Shown here piece by piece: positions 54,367-63,079 of a stretch of 64,000 bases of DNA. The notes beneath the pieces are model-generated. The model was not told the origin of the DNA and made no database searches. It saw only the letters and a list, made by a program, of their open reading frames with translations. The stretch is taken from assembly GCA_963768975.1 (NCBI GenBank), contig CAVYKB010000012.1, positions 259,326-323,325 on the forward strand, written 5' to 3'. Made by a program: the position numbers and the translations under genes. Within the stretch, counting starts at the first letter, position 1. Every line of letters begins with the position of its first letter. The DNA comes from CADCTB01 sp963768975. GTDB lineage: Bacteria; Actinomycetota; Acidimicrobiia; Acidimicrobiales; AC-14.

Positions 54367-55904
54367 AGTCCGTGCTCCAGCCCGACGGAAGGTGGCTCGC
54401 TCCCTGGGACGCGACTGCGGCCTGGCCGCGCCCGGGCGCAGTGGTGACGCTGACGTCGCCGCCGGCCCAGGCGGCCCGGAACGGGGCGTTCGCGCTCAAC
54501 GTCCCGGCGGGCGGTCATCCCTTGGCGGAGCGGGCGCTCAGCGCCGCCCTGAAGCAGCGAGCCGAAGAGATCGAGGCTGCCTTCGCGCTCATCCAACCCG
54601 TCCTGCGCCGGCTGGCCCCCCGCCAGTTCGACGACGGCTTCCCGGAGATTGCGCAGCGCGAGCTGGCCAACTCGCTCGGGGTCGACATCCCGACGGCTGA
54701 GCTCGAGTCATCCTGGAGCACACCGCTGGACCTCGGTCGCGTCCATGCCCGCTGCGTGCTCGGGACATTCGCCAACCTGGTGGAGCGCGAGTTCGACCGG
54801 ACCCTTGCCGCGCTACTCGACGAGGGCGAGAGCGCCGAGTTGCTGATCCGGCGCTTCGGCTTCCACGCGGTCGACATCACCTCCTGCTCCGACGGGCGCC
54901 TCCTGGGGGCGGTGGACTTCATCCTGCGGGTGCCGCCCGCGGTCGTGGTGTGGCACGACGCGTATGCCGGCGCCATGTTCGACGTGGAGGACGCGCTGCA
55001 CCGCTGGGAATCGGTGGAGCTGCGCCGCTGGCGTGAGGGCCGTCCGAACGACGCCAGCGAGCCCACCCGCTACCTCAAGATCGGGCTCTACCACTTCAGC
55101 AGCGTTGACCCCCGCCATCAAGGCTGTGCCGCCCACGGCAGCGACGAAGTGCGTGCCGCGACCGCCTTGCTGGCGCGGCTCCAGAATCTCGAGGGTGCCG
55201 TCGAATCCACCCAGTGCTGTGAGGCCAGCGTGGCCACACTGCTCGTCGGGGTCGACACGGACACCGACGCCATCCGCGTCCACGTTCCCGACGCCAATGG
55301 GAAGACCGACGTGAACCGCTACGTTTCCAGCGCAACGCTGTACGAGCAGACGGCGAGCCTCGAGCGTGAGGCGGCCAAGGAGTTCATCCGCCAAGCGGTC
55401 GCCGACGCCACCGGCGTGGACGCGGCTGACGGGGCCACCGAGGGCATGCGTTGGCTCTGCGGCTACCTGCTGAAGAACAACATCGGTCAGGTCGACGCAG
55501 TTCTGGGCTGGATCGGCGGAAGGTACACGGATCCCGGCCACACCGAGAAGCTGCTCGTGGCCGGCGACGCGATCGATGACGTCCAGCTGCGCAACCTCGC
55601 CTTCCAGGCACAGATGCGCACGCTCGAAGAAGGTGCCGTCGATCTCGATGTCGGCATCCGGATCCTCCGCAAGACGAACGCACCGCACGGGCTTGCGGTC
55701 CCGGTGCTCGTGCACGTGGCGTACGACGAGCGCATCCCGGGCGCCTGCGCCACCGCGCAAGCACGTGCTCGCCGGCTCACGGCGGCGATCGAGGCCCGGT
55801 ATGCAGGTGCGGCGGGCGCTGATGGCCTCGTCGTGCAAGCGGTTGTGCGGGCGCGTGGCGGGTCGCGGCTGGAACTGGTCGAGGCGGAGGAGGCACTGAG
55901 ATGA
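54363..55904 (+). CDS. csoSCA: carboxysomal carbonic anhydrase
   Basis: CsoSCA converts bicarbonate to CO2 inside the carboxysome. The 513-residue length fits. The zinc and catalytic residues are visible: cysteine 175, aspartate 177 and arginine 179 in TSCSDGRLLG, histidine 244 in GLYHFSSVD, and cysteine 255 in RHQGCAAHGSDE. The start is a GTG overlapping the csoS2 stop. It binds the shell and RuBisCO through its N-terminus in other species; the N-terminus here, about 50 residues, may do the same. Confidence 0.95.
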   Translation: MKSVLQPDGRWLAPWDATAAWPRPGAVVTLTSPPAQAARNGAFALNVPAGGHPLAERALSAALKQRAEEIEAAFALIQPVLRRLAPRQFDDGFPEIAQRELANSLGVDIPTAELESSWSTPLDLGRVHARCVLGTFANLVEREFDRTLAALLDEGESAELLIRRFGFHAVDITSCSDGRLLGAVDFILRVPPAVVVWHDAYAGAMFDVEDALHRWESVELRRWREGRPNDASEPTRYLKIGLYHFSSVDPRHQGCAAHGSDEVRAATALLARLQNLEGAVESTQCCEASVATLLVGVDTDTDAIRVHVPDANGKTDVNRYVSSATLYEQTASLEREAAKEFIRQAVADATGVDAADGATEGMRWLCGYLLKNNIGQVDAVLGWIGGRYTDPGHTEKLLVAGDAIDDVQLRNLAFQAQMRTLEEGAVDLDVGIRILRKTNAPHGLAVPVLVHVAYDERIPGACATAQARARRLTAAIEARYAGAAGADGLVVQAVVRARGGSRLELVEAEEALR

Positions 55905-56248
55905 AGATCTTCTGCGTCGAAGGCACGCTGGTCGCCACCGCTCGCATCGGCGGCCTCGAGCTCCACCGGCTGCTGGTCGTCGTCGACCGCAAGGGGAGCA
56001 AGCAGGTGGCGGTTGACCCCGTCGGCTGCAAGCCGGGCGATTGGGTGATCGCATGTGGCAGCTCGGCGGCGCGCGAAGCCGCCGGCCACAAGGACTACCC
56101 GAGCGACCTGACCATCGTCGGCATCATCGACTACTGGGACGAGGAGGCCCCGGGCCAGCAAAGCCGGGGTGAGGAACCCCCCGACGAGCCAGAGCTGTTG
56201 GTCGTGGAGTCGGTCACACCGTCTTCCAACGGCGGGGCCCGACGATGA
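55901..56248 (+). CDS. csoS4A: carboxysome pentameric vertex protein CsoS4A
   Basis: The product is a bacterial microcompartment vertex protein that closes shell corners as a pentamer. The first 83 residues read MKIFCVEGTLVATARIGGLE and SKQVAVDPVGCKPGDWVIAC, then GSSAAREAAGHKDYPSDLTI, which match. The C-terminal tail of 30 residues is longer than usual. Its ATG overlaps the csoSCA stop (ATGA) and its stop overlaps csoS4B (ATGA), so the three are coupled. Confidence 0.93.
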   Translation: MKIFCVEGTLVATARIGGLELHRLLVVVDRKGSKQVAVDPVGCKPGDWVIACGSSAAREAAGHKDYPSDLTIVGIIDYWDEEAPGQQSRGEEPPDEPELLVVESVTPSSNGGARR

Positions 56249-56505
56249 ATATCCAACGCGTCGTCGGCGACCTCGTCGCCACCAGTCGTGTCCCCACGCT
56301 CCAGAACCGGTCGCTACGGGTGGTCGAGGACGCGAGCGGCGACCTGGAGGTGGCGCTGGATCCGGTCGGCACAAGGCCGGGCGACTTCGTCATCACCATC
56401 AGCACCTCGGCGGCCCGCCATGCCGCCGGCGACTACCGCATCACCACCGACCTGACGATCGGCGGGATCATCGACCACTGGAGCGAAGACCGATGGCGCG
56501 ACTGA
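56245..56505 (+). CDS. csoS4B: carboxysome pentameric vertex protein CsoS4B
   Basis: The 86-residue protein is the second pentamer type: MNIQRVVGDLVATSRVPTLQ, LEVALDPVGTRPGDFVITIS, TSAARHAAGDYRITTDLTIG and GIIDHW. CsoS4A and CsoS4B together close the icosahedral vertices. It overlaps csoS4A and is 62 bp before csoS1. Confidence 0.93.
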   Translation: MNIQRVVGDLVATSRVPTLQNRSLRVVEDASGDLEVALDPVGTRPGDFVITISTSAARHAAGDYRITTDLTIGGIIDHWSEDRWRD

Positions 56506-56567
56506 CCCGGTCCACTCCCACCCTGTAACACCCGATCTCAACTCACATACGGAGGAAAGCAGAGAAG

Positions 56568-56900
56568 ATGGCCACTCAAAATGGAAGTTCCGACATTCCG
56601 GGCATTGCCCTGGGCATGATCGAGACCCGGGGCCTCGTCCCCGCGATCGAGGCTGCCGACGCCATGACCAAGGCGTCTGAGGTGCGGCTGATCGGCCGCC
56701 AGTTCGTCGGCGGCGGCTACGTCACCGTCCTGGTGCGTGGCGAGACGGGCGCCGTCAACGCCGCAGTCCGAGCCGGTGCTGACGCGTGCGAGCGCGTGGG
56801 CGACGGCCTCGCTGCCGCCCACATCATTGCCCGCCCGCACAGCGAGGTCGAGGCGATCCTTCCCGACAGCCCCCGCGAGACCCAGGTCGCCCCGGTCTAG
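56568..56900 (+). CDS. csoS1: carboxysome shell hexamer protein CsoS1
   Basis: The 110-residue protein is a single BMC domain: GIALGMIETRGLVPAIEAAD, TKASEVRLIGRQFVGGGYVT and VRGETGAVNAAVRAGADACE, ending ARPHSEVEAILP. It forms hexamers that tile the shell. The gene has ACGGAGGAAAG upstream. Only one copy is present here, while many carboxysome operons carry two or three. Confidence 0.95.
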   Translation: MATQNGSSDIPGIALGMIETRGLVPAIEAADAMTKASEVRLIGRQFVGGGYVTVLVRGETGAVNAAVRAGADACERVGDGLAAAHIIARPHSEVEAILPDSPRETQVAPV

Positions 56901-56980
56901 GCGTCCTCGAGATGGGCTATTCGCTCCGCCGCGGTACTCCGGGGCGGCGAGCTGAGCGTACGCGCCCCAGGTCGGGCGCA

Positions 56981-57020
56981 GGATCCTCAGCGCCGGCAGC
57001 GCGGCTGGCGTTGAGGATCC
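56981..57020. promoter_or_regulatory. hairpin between csoS1 and the acRAF-like gene
   Basis: GGATCCTCAGCGCC and GGCGTTGAGGATCC form a stem with one mismatch around a 12-base loop. It has no T run. It could be a partial terminator that lowers expression of the following genes relative to csoS1, or a processing site. Confidence 0.55.
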
Positions 57021-57045
57021 CACTTCCACCGACGAGGAGAACCAG

Positions 57046-57321
57046 ATGACCATGGAACCCCGATCGCCGGAGGGCTGGACGGAGGTCGAGAGACCACCGT
57101 CGCTGCACCGCCGCTTCGAGTTCGCCGCCTATCCCGAGATACGAGCCTTCCTCGACCGGCTCGCCGGCCTGTCGAAGGAGACCGGGCTCTATCCGGATCT
57201 GAGCTTCAGCCGGAGGCACGTCAGCGTCACGGTGTACGGCTCGGATGGAGCGGCCGTCAACGCAGAGGAACGGGAGTTCGCCGCCCGCGCCGACGCGATC
57301 GCCCTGGTGGGGGCAGCCTGA
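57046..57321 (+). CDS. acRAF-like RuBisCO assembly factor (pterin dehydratase-like)
   Basis: The 91-residue protein resembles the pterin-4a-carbinolamine dehydratase fold: GWTEVERPPSLHRRFEFAAY, EIRAFLDRLAGLSKETGLYP, SFSRRHVSVTVYGSDG. In alpha-carboxysome loci this is the assembly factor acRAF, which helps build form IA RuBisCO rather than process pterin. It starts ATG after CGACGAGGAGAACCAG, a good ribosome site. Its position after csoS1 agrees. Confidence 0.88.
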   Translation: MTMEPRSPEGWTEVERPPSLHRRFEFAAYPEIRAFLDRLAGLSKETGLYPDLSFSRRHVSVTVYGSDGAAVNAEEREFAARADAIALVGAA

Positions 57322-57322
57322 C

Positions 57323-57613
57323 ATGACCCCTACCAAGCGCCGCCCCGCCGCCCCCGTGAGCGAGGGCCCGACGAGGACGGCCCCGGACGTGCCCGTTGTG
57401 GCGAAGCGGTCCCCCGGGCGCGCCGCGAAGACGAACGACGACACCCAACTGCTCGGCCCCGAGGGCGAACCCATCACCCAAGAAGCTGCGACCAGGGATG
57501 CCGGTGCCGACTCGGCCCCCCCGCCGCCGGCCGGCGATGGGGACTCTGAGCCCCGGATGGCGCCGGCAAGACGGCGACCGAGCGGGTACCCGCTTCCCGT
57601 CTGGCCTGACTGA
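57323..57613 (+). CDS. disordered carboxysome-linked hypothetical protein
   Basis: The 96-residue product begins MTPTKRRPAAPVSEGPTRTA and is rich in P, A, R, D and E, with no folded domain visible. A segment KRSPGRAAKTNDDTQLLGPE has a charged basic-acidic pattern. Its ATG is one base after the acRAF-like stop and its own stop overlaps the next ATG. It could be an adaptor like CsoS2 or a positioning factor, but nothing shows this. No ParA/McdA is adjacent. Confidence 0.6.
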   Translation: MTPTKRRPAAPVSEGPTRTAPDVPVVAKRSPGRAAKTNDDTQLLGPEGEPITQEAATRDAGADSAPPPPAGDGDSEPRMAPARRRPSGYPLPVWPD

Positions 57614-58611
57614 TGCTGCCCGCCCGCCGTCTCCCTCTCCTCGGTCGTCCCGTGGTTGACGTGGCGGTGGGTGTCCTCCGCGCGCCCGACGGACGCGTGT
57701 TGCTCACGGAACGGAAACCCGGCAAGGACGCGGCCGGGTTCTGGGAGCTTCCCGGAGGACAGATCGAGCCAGGCGAGAGCCCGGCCCAGGCCGCGGCGCG
57801 CGAGCTGCTGGAGGAGGTCGGCGTCCGTGCCGACGAGCTCGCGCCCTGGCGGGTCTACGAGCACGACTTCCCCAGCAAGCGGGTGCGGCTGCACTGGTTC
57901 AACGTGCGCCGGTGGTCGGGCGAGCCCAAGGGCAGGGAGGGTCAACGGGTGGCATGGGTGGACCCCGCCTGGCCGACGGTGGGGCCACTGCTGCCGAGCA
58001 ACGAGCTGGCCTTCGCGACCCTGGCGCTCCCCGAGCTGGTGGCCGTCGCCCGGGTGAACCACGCGCCGGGCGCCCCCGAGAAGCTGCTGGCGAGCATCCC
58101 GTCGTTGGCGGCCGACGGCGTGCGGCTCCTCATCGTGCGAGCGCTGGACCTAGCGCCTGGTCAGCGCGTCCAGCTCACCCGCCGGCTGGCCCAGCTCCGG
58201 CGGGGGACCGGGCTTCGCGTCCTGCTCTCCGGGACCGCACTGGAGGCACGCCAGGCCGGTGCCTGCGGGCTGCACAGCAGCGCCGCCTCGCTGGCCGGCC
58301 TGAGAGAGCGGCCGCCGACCCGCCTCTGGGCGGTGTCGGCTCACAGCGCACGGGACATCGAGCGCGCCGGTGCACTCGGTGCCGATTTCATCCTGGTGTC
58401 GCCGGTTCTCGCCACGCCTGCGCACCCCGGAGACCAGGCGTTGGGTTGGGACGGCCTGCAGGCGCTGGTTGCGGCCAGCCCCTTGCCTGTCTACGCCCAA
58501 GGAGGGCTCGGGCCGGGTGACATCGGCGTGGCGCGCAGGGTAGGGGCACTCGGTGTGGCTGTCGACGTCTCCCGGCTCTCGAGGTCGCGCGGCAACGGGG
58601 ACAGCGCCTAA
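57613..58611 (+). CDS. Nudix hydrolase fused to a thiamine-phosphate-synthase-like domain
   Basis: The 332-residue product has a MutT-type Nudix domain (residues 12-125, with the box starting GGQIEPGESPAQAAARELLE at 48). A ThiE-like TIM-barrel domain follows (about 130-325, with GLHSSAASLAGLRE, AVSAHSARDIERAGALGADF and VYAQGGLGPGDIGVARRVGA). Such MutT-ThiE fusions are known in other bacteria. Here it sits in a carboxysome operon; the role is unclear, perhaps repair or clean-up of a damaged metabolite. The ATG overlaps the preceding stop. Confidence 0.85.
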   Translation: MLPARRLPLLGRPVVDVAVGVLRAPDGRVLLTERKPGKDAAGFWELPGGQIEPGESPAQAAARELLEEVGVRADELAPWRVYEHDFPSKRVRLHWFNVRRWSGEPKGREGQRVAWVDPAWPTVGPLLPSNELAFATLALPELVAVARVNHAPGAPEKLLASIPSLAADGVRLLIVRALDLAPGQRVQLTRRLAQLRRGTGLRVLLSGTALEARQAGACGLHSSAASLAGLRERPPTRLWAVSAHSARDIERAGALGADFILVSPVLATPAHPGDQALGWDGLQALVAASPLPVYAQGGLGPGDIGVARRVGALGVAVDVSRLSRSRGNGDSA

Positions 58612-58659
58612 CTACCAAATGTCAGTCAAGCGTTTGCTGGGAACGGGACCTCGGTCGAG

Positions 58660-60294
58660 ATGACGCTGTCCGGCGCGTTCTTGATCGCTGCCCCCGCGCT
58701 GCCGGCGATCGGCGCCGCGGTGATTGCCGTCTCCCGCCCCCACGGAGAGCAGTCCTCCCGCTGGGCGGTGCGCGCCGCGTGTGTCGCCTTCGCCGCTGCG
58801 CTCGTCGTCGCGGTCGTCGTGGCCGTGAACGGACCAGTTTCAGCCGTGGTCGACGGCGATGGCTCTGCCCGTTTTGGGCTCTATGCAAGTCGCGTCACCG
58901 CTTTGCTGGGGTTGCTCACCACCGGCGTCGGCTTGGTCGTGCAGTCCTTCGCCAGCCGTAACCTGCAGGGGGACCTGTTCGGGCGCCGCTTCTTCGTCCT
59001 GGCCTCGCTGCTGACCGCGGCCACCACGTCGGTCGCCTTCGCCGCCACCCTCGGCCTGCTGTGCGCCTCGTGGATCGTGGCCGGCCTCGCGTTGGCCGCG
59101 CTGGTGACCCACCGGGCCACTTGGCAGCCGGCGCGGCGTTCGTCACGGCGGACCCTGCGCAGCCTCTGGGTGGGAGATGGTGCGCTGCTGGCGGCCACAT
59201 TCCTCGTCGTCGTTTCCGTCGGGGAGATCGATCTCCGCACGCCGGCCGACGCCGCCAGGGAGCTTGCCGACGCGTCCACTCTCGGCGGGAACCTGTTGCC
59301 GGTGGTCGCTGTGCTCCTGACCATTGCCGGCATCTCCCGGTCTGCGCTCGTGCCCGTGCACCAGTGGCTACCGTCGACGATCGCGGCGCCCACGCCCGTG
59401 TCCGCGCTCCTCCATGCCGGCGTAGTCAACGGCGCCGGCATGCTGTTGGTGCGACTCGCTCCGGTGTTCGGATCGTCCGCCGTGGCGACCCACGTGGCCT
59501 TCGCCGCCGGTGCCGTCACCGCCTGTTACGCCACGACGGTGATGCTGGTGCGCAGCGACGTGAAGGGGAACCTGGCCTGGTCGACGGCAGGGCAGATGGG
59601 GTTCATGACGGTGCAGGTGGCCATAGGAGCGTTGCCCGCGGCGTTGGTCCACATCGTCGGGCACGGTATGTACAAGGCCGCGCTGTTCCTCGGTGCCGGG
59701 GGCTCGGTGACGGCCCATCACCGCCACCACCAACGCCCTGCCCCACATGGCGTGACCCGAGGCGTGCGGCTGGGCGTGGCTCTCGTCGTGCCGGCTGCGG
59801 CACTCTGGGCCGCCTACCGGGTCTTCCACCCCCACCTGTCGACGGCAGCGGGCGTGCTCGTGACGGTGTTCGCTTGGGGAACAGCGGTCCGCGCCGTCGA
59901 TGGATGGCTGCGCTCGGCGCCGTTCCGCCCCCTCCCGGCGGTCGCAACCGCGGCATTCGGTGCCACCGCCGGCGTGTTCGCCTACATCGGCGGGCTCACC
60001 GCGGTGGAGACCTTCATCGAACACGCGCTTCCCGGCGAGGTCGCCGAGCCGGTCAGCGCCGCTCTCCTGATTACGACGCTCGCCGCGATTACCGTTGTGG
60101 TCTCCGTCGTCTGGTTCACTCCAGGGAAGCAGATGGACAAGGTCCGCGCCCGGGTGTACGCCTTCGCGCTGACCTCGGCGCCGGTCGCCTCAGAACTGAC
60201 GACCCGAGGCAGTTCGACCGGGGTCGCGCCGGTCCCAGAAACCCGCCACCTTCGGCCTGACTTGGAGCTGGCCCGATCGGCTCGATCGAGATGA
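58660..60294 (+). CDS. dabB: DabB-type proton-translocating subunit of the DAB inorganic carbon pump
   Basis: The 544-residue membrane protein belongs to the NuoL/antiporter family used by DabB. It has about 12-14 helices, with ALVPVHQWLPSTIAAPTPVS and ALLHAGVVNGAGMLLVRLAP, then LAWSTAGQMGFMTVQVAIGA and HIVGHGMYKAALFLGAGGS typical of the family. DabB couples ion movement to CO2 uptake and hydration with DabA, which follows with an ATGA overlap. The start is ATG 58660. Confidence 0.93.
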   Translation: MTLSGAFLIAAPALPAIGAAVIAVSRPHGEQSSRWAVRAACVAFAAALVVAVVVAVNGPVSAVVDGDGSARFGLYASRVTALLGLLTTGVGLVVQSFASRNLQGDLFGRRFFVLASLLTAATTSVAFAATLGLLCASWIVAGLALAALVTHRATWQPARRSSRRTLRSLWVGDGALLAATFLVVVSVGEIDLRTPADAARELADASTLGGNLLPVVAVLLTIAGISRSALVPVHQWLPSTIAAPTPVSALLHAGVVNGAGMLLVRLAPVFGSSAVATHVAFAAGAVTACYATTVMLVRSDVKGNLAWSTAGQMGFMTVQVAIGALPAALVHIVGHGMYKAALFLGAGGSVTAHHRHHQRPAPHGVTRGVRLGVALVVPAAALWAAYRVFHPHLSTAAGVLVTVFAWGTAVRAVDGWLRSAPFRPLPAVATAAFGATAGVFAYIGGLTAVETFIEHALPGEVAEPVSAALLITTLAAITVVVSVVWFTPGKQMDKVRARVYAFALTSAPVASELTTRGSSTGVAPVPETRHLRPDLELARSARSR

Positions 60295-62885
60295 GCAACC
60301 GGAACGACGGCCACCGCGAAGGATCTGCTCGCGACGCGGAGCTCCTCGCCGAGGTCTCTGAAGCAGCGGAGATCATCGCTCCGCTCTGGCCGCTGTCGAG
60401 CTTCGTCGCCGTCAATCCGCTCCTCGGCCTGCAGCACCTTCCCTTCGACGACGCCACCGCCGTCGCCCGACGATGGTTACGCGCGCGCACCCATCTGACG
60501 CTCGCCGCGTTCCGCGATTCCCACGGGCGCGGGGTCACCACCGATGCCGATATCCGGCGGGCCATCGTCGAAGTGGAGCCGAAGCTGGCGACGGAGCTCA
60601 GCGTCAGAATCGGAGAGCGAACGGTCGATGCGGTGGAGATCGTCCGATTGGACCTCCTCGAGGGACCAGACGACAAGCCCCGGGAGACCGCCGGCGATCG
60701 GGTGGGCCGCACCGACGTCGCGACCGTCCGGGCGGTCAGCCAGCGGGTGGCTGCATGGTGTGCGGTCTTTGTCGACGAGGCCGGCGTTCCGTGGCCGATG
60801 CCCGGCCGCGAGCGCGGGTTCTTCCAGGCGTGGCGGGCGCTCGCTCCGCACGACAGGCGGCTCCGGCGCCTAGCCGGGCCGAGCGGCATGCAGTGGCTGG
60901 CACAACTACCAGATCGTCCGCTCGATGCACTCGCCGCATCCCTCGATGCGTTGGACGTCGACGCCGGCCGCCGCGTCGACGCTCTTCGCGAGCACCTCGG
61001 TCGACTCCCGGGCTGGGCGGGGTACGCGCGCTGGCACGACGAGTGGGCTCCGCCAGGCCACCATCGTCCGTCCTTCAGTCTCGTGGACCTGCTCGCCGCT
61101 CAGGTGGCCGCAACGGCTGCGGCGGCCCATGGCACAGTGCCCCAGTCGCCCCCGCAGGACCAGGATTCAGAGGTCGATGAGCTCCTCGAGGACCGGGTGC
61201 TCGCGGTGTTCACCGCTCTCGGCACCGCGTCCGACGATCCCCTCGTTACCTCCGCCGTGCGCGGCCTCCTGGAGCAGGTGCCACCGCCGGTGCGGAAGTC
61301 GATGTGGCTCGAGGCGAAGGAGGGCAACTTCCGCGATCGTCTGCTGGGCCTGATGAGCCGGCCGGACCCCGGCCCGGTCGCCGAGCGGCCGGACGTGCAA
61401 GCGGCCTTCTGCATCGACGCCCGGTCGGAGGGCCTCGTGCGGCACTTGCAGGCAATCGGCGCCTATGACACCTTCGGCTTCGCCGGGTTCTTCGGTATCC
61501 CCGTGCGCTGGCGTCCGCTGGGGTCGACCGAGAGCCAGCCCCGCTGCCCACCGCTGCTGACGCCTGAACACGAGGTCTCCGAGCAGCCGCTCGTCCCGGA
61601 CGGCGCCATCGGTTATCTCAATGCGCAGCGAGCGGCTGGCGCAGGACACGAGGCCTTCTACTCCTCCAAAGGGAGCCTGGCCGGGCCCTTCGCACTCGCC
61701 GAGGCGGCGGGTTACCTCATGGGTCCTGTGGCTGCGACCAGGACCCTGGCCCCCGGCTTCGTGCGACGCCTGAGAGGACTGGCGACGCGTGGAGTCGGCC
61801 CGCCGTCGACACGACCGGCAGTCGATGCGGAGCGCGACGCCAGCTCCGGCTTCCCACTCGAGGATCGGATCTCGTTCGCCAAGAGCGTGGTCCGGACTAT
61901 GGGGCTGACGCGCTTCTCCCGGCTCGTCGTGCTCTGCGGGCACGGCAGTTTCAACGTCAACAACCCGCACGCATCGTCCTATGACTGCGGTGCGTGCGGC
62001 GGCGCGCCCGGTGGTCCGAGCGCCCGAGTGGTCGTGGCCATCCTCAACGATCCCGCGGTCCGTTCCGGCCTCCGCGGCCGGGACGTCGTGGTGCCCGACG
62101 GCACCCTGTTCGTCGCCGCCCAGCACGACACCGTCTCCGACGTCGTGACCGTTCTCGACCGCGAGGCCGTGCCGGAGACCCACGAAGGGCTGGTCGCGGC
62201 CTTCGAGCGGGACATCGCCCTGGCCGGTCAACGGCTTGCACGCGAGCGTGCAGGGCGGCTCCCGGGAAATCCCGACAAGGTCCGGGTCCGTGGGCACGAC
62301 TGGGCGCAGGTGCGTCCCGAGTGGGGGCTGGCCAGCAATGCAGCGTTTGTCATCGGGCCTCGCTCGATCACCGCAGGACTCGACTTGGCCTGCCGCGTCT
62401 TCCTGCACTCGTACGACGCCGAGAGCGATGGCGACGGCAGCGCCCTGGAAACGATCATGACCGCACCACTCGTCGTCGCCCAGTGGATCTCCGCTCAGTA
62501 CTACTTCGCGGCGGTCGACCCCGACCAGTTCGGAGCGGGCGACAAGACGTTGCACAACCCGGTGGGCGGCATCGGCGTCGTCCTCGGCGAGGGGGGTGAT
62601 CTGCAGGTCGGTCTCCCCGCCCAGGCGGTGGGCCTCGGAAACCGTCGCATGCATCAATCGCTGCGCCTGCTCGCCGTCATCCAGGCACCCCACGAGCGCA
62701 TCGACGCCATCATCCAGCGCAACCAGGTGCTCCGAGAACTGATCGGCGGCAAGTGGATCACCGTGGCCGGCCGTTCGCGGGGGGATGAACCGTGGTCCAT
62801 CCGCAGGCCGGGCGGCACATGGACGCCGTGGGTTCCCGCCGACGACAGCGCAGATTTCACCAACGCGTCGCTGGAGGTTCAGTGA
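60291..62885 (+). CDS. dabA: DabA-type (DUF2309) subunit of the DAB inorganic carbon pump
   Basis: DabA is the cytosolic, beta-carbonic-anhydrase-like subunit that hydrates CO2 to bicarbonate. The 864-residue length fits. Zinc and catalytic residues are visible: cysteine 374, aspartate 376 and arginine 378 in AAFCIDARSEGLVRH, histidine 551 in LCGHGSFNVNN and cysteine 566 in SSYDCGACGG. It overlaps dabB by four bases. It supplies bicarbonate to the carboxysome made by the genes upstream. Confidence 0.95.
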   Translation: MSNRNDGHREGSARDAELLAEVSEAAEIIAPLWPLSSFVAVNPLLGLQHLPFDDATAVARRWLRARTHLTLAAFRDSHGRGVTTDADIRRAIVEVEPKLATELSVRIGERTVDAVEIVRLDLLEGPDDKPRETAGDRVGRTDVATVRAVSQRVAAWCAVFVDEAGVPWPMPGRERGFFQAWRALAPHDRRLRRLAGPSGMQWLAQLPDRPLDALAASLDALDVDAGRRVDALREHLGRLPGWAGYARWHDEWAPPGHHRPSFSLVDLLAAQVAATAAAAHGTVPQSPPQDQDSEVDELLEDRVLAVFTALGTASDDPLVTSAVRGLLEQVPPPVRKSMWLEAKEGNFRDRLLGLMSRPDPGPVAERPDVQAAFCIDARSEGLVRHLQAIGAYDTFGFAGFFGIPVRWRPLGSTESQPRCPPLLTPEHEVSEQPLVPDGAIGYLNAQRAAGAGHEAFYSSKGSLAGPFALAEAAGYLMGPVAATRTLAPGFVRRLRGLATRGVGPPSTRPAVDAERDASSGFPLEDRISFAKSVVRTMGLTRFSRLVVLCGHGSFNVNNPHASSYDCGACGGAPGGPSARVVVAILNDPAVRSGLRGRDVVVPDGTLFVAAQHDTVSDVVTVLDREAVPETHEGLVAAFERDIALAGQRLARERAGRLPGNPDKVRVRGHDWAQVRPEWGLASNAAFVIGPRSITAGLDLACRVFLHSYDAESDGDGSALETIMTAPLVVAQWISAQYYFAAVDPDQFGAGDKTLHNPVGGIGVVLGEGGDLQVGLPAQAVGLGNRRMHQSLRLLAVIQAPHERIDAIIQRNQVLRELIGGKWITVAGRSRGDEPWSIRRPGGTWTPWVPADDSADFTNASLEVQ

Positions 62886-63007
62886 GCTCGGCGCGTTGAG
62901 CGCCCCAGGGCAGCCGTACCAGTGCAGCAACGTCAAGCGCCCGGGCCTGACTGATTCAGTCCAAACGGAGCCACCGCCTCCGCTGGTACCAGTAGACTGG
63001 CGCCGGC

Positions 63008-63079
63008 GGCGGCGTGGCCGAGTGGTTTAGGCAAGGGCCTGCAAAGCCCTGTACAGGAGTTCGATTCTCCTCGCCGCCT
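63008..63079 (+). tRNA. tRNA-Cys (GCA)
   Basis: Acceptor GGCGGCG pairs with CGCCGCC, discriminator T. The anticodon stem AGGGC/GCCCT has loop CTGCAAA with anticodon GCA. The T arm is AGGAG-TTCGATT-CTCCT. Length 72 bases. The integrase pseudogene's frame ends inside it. Confidence 0.95.
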
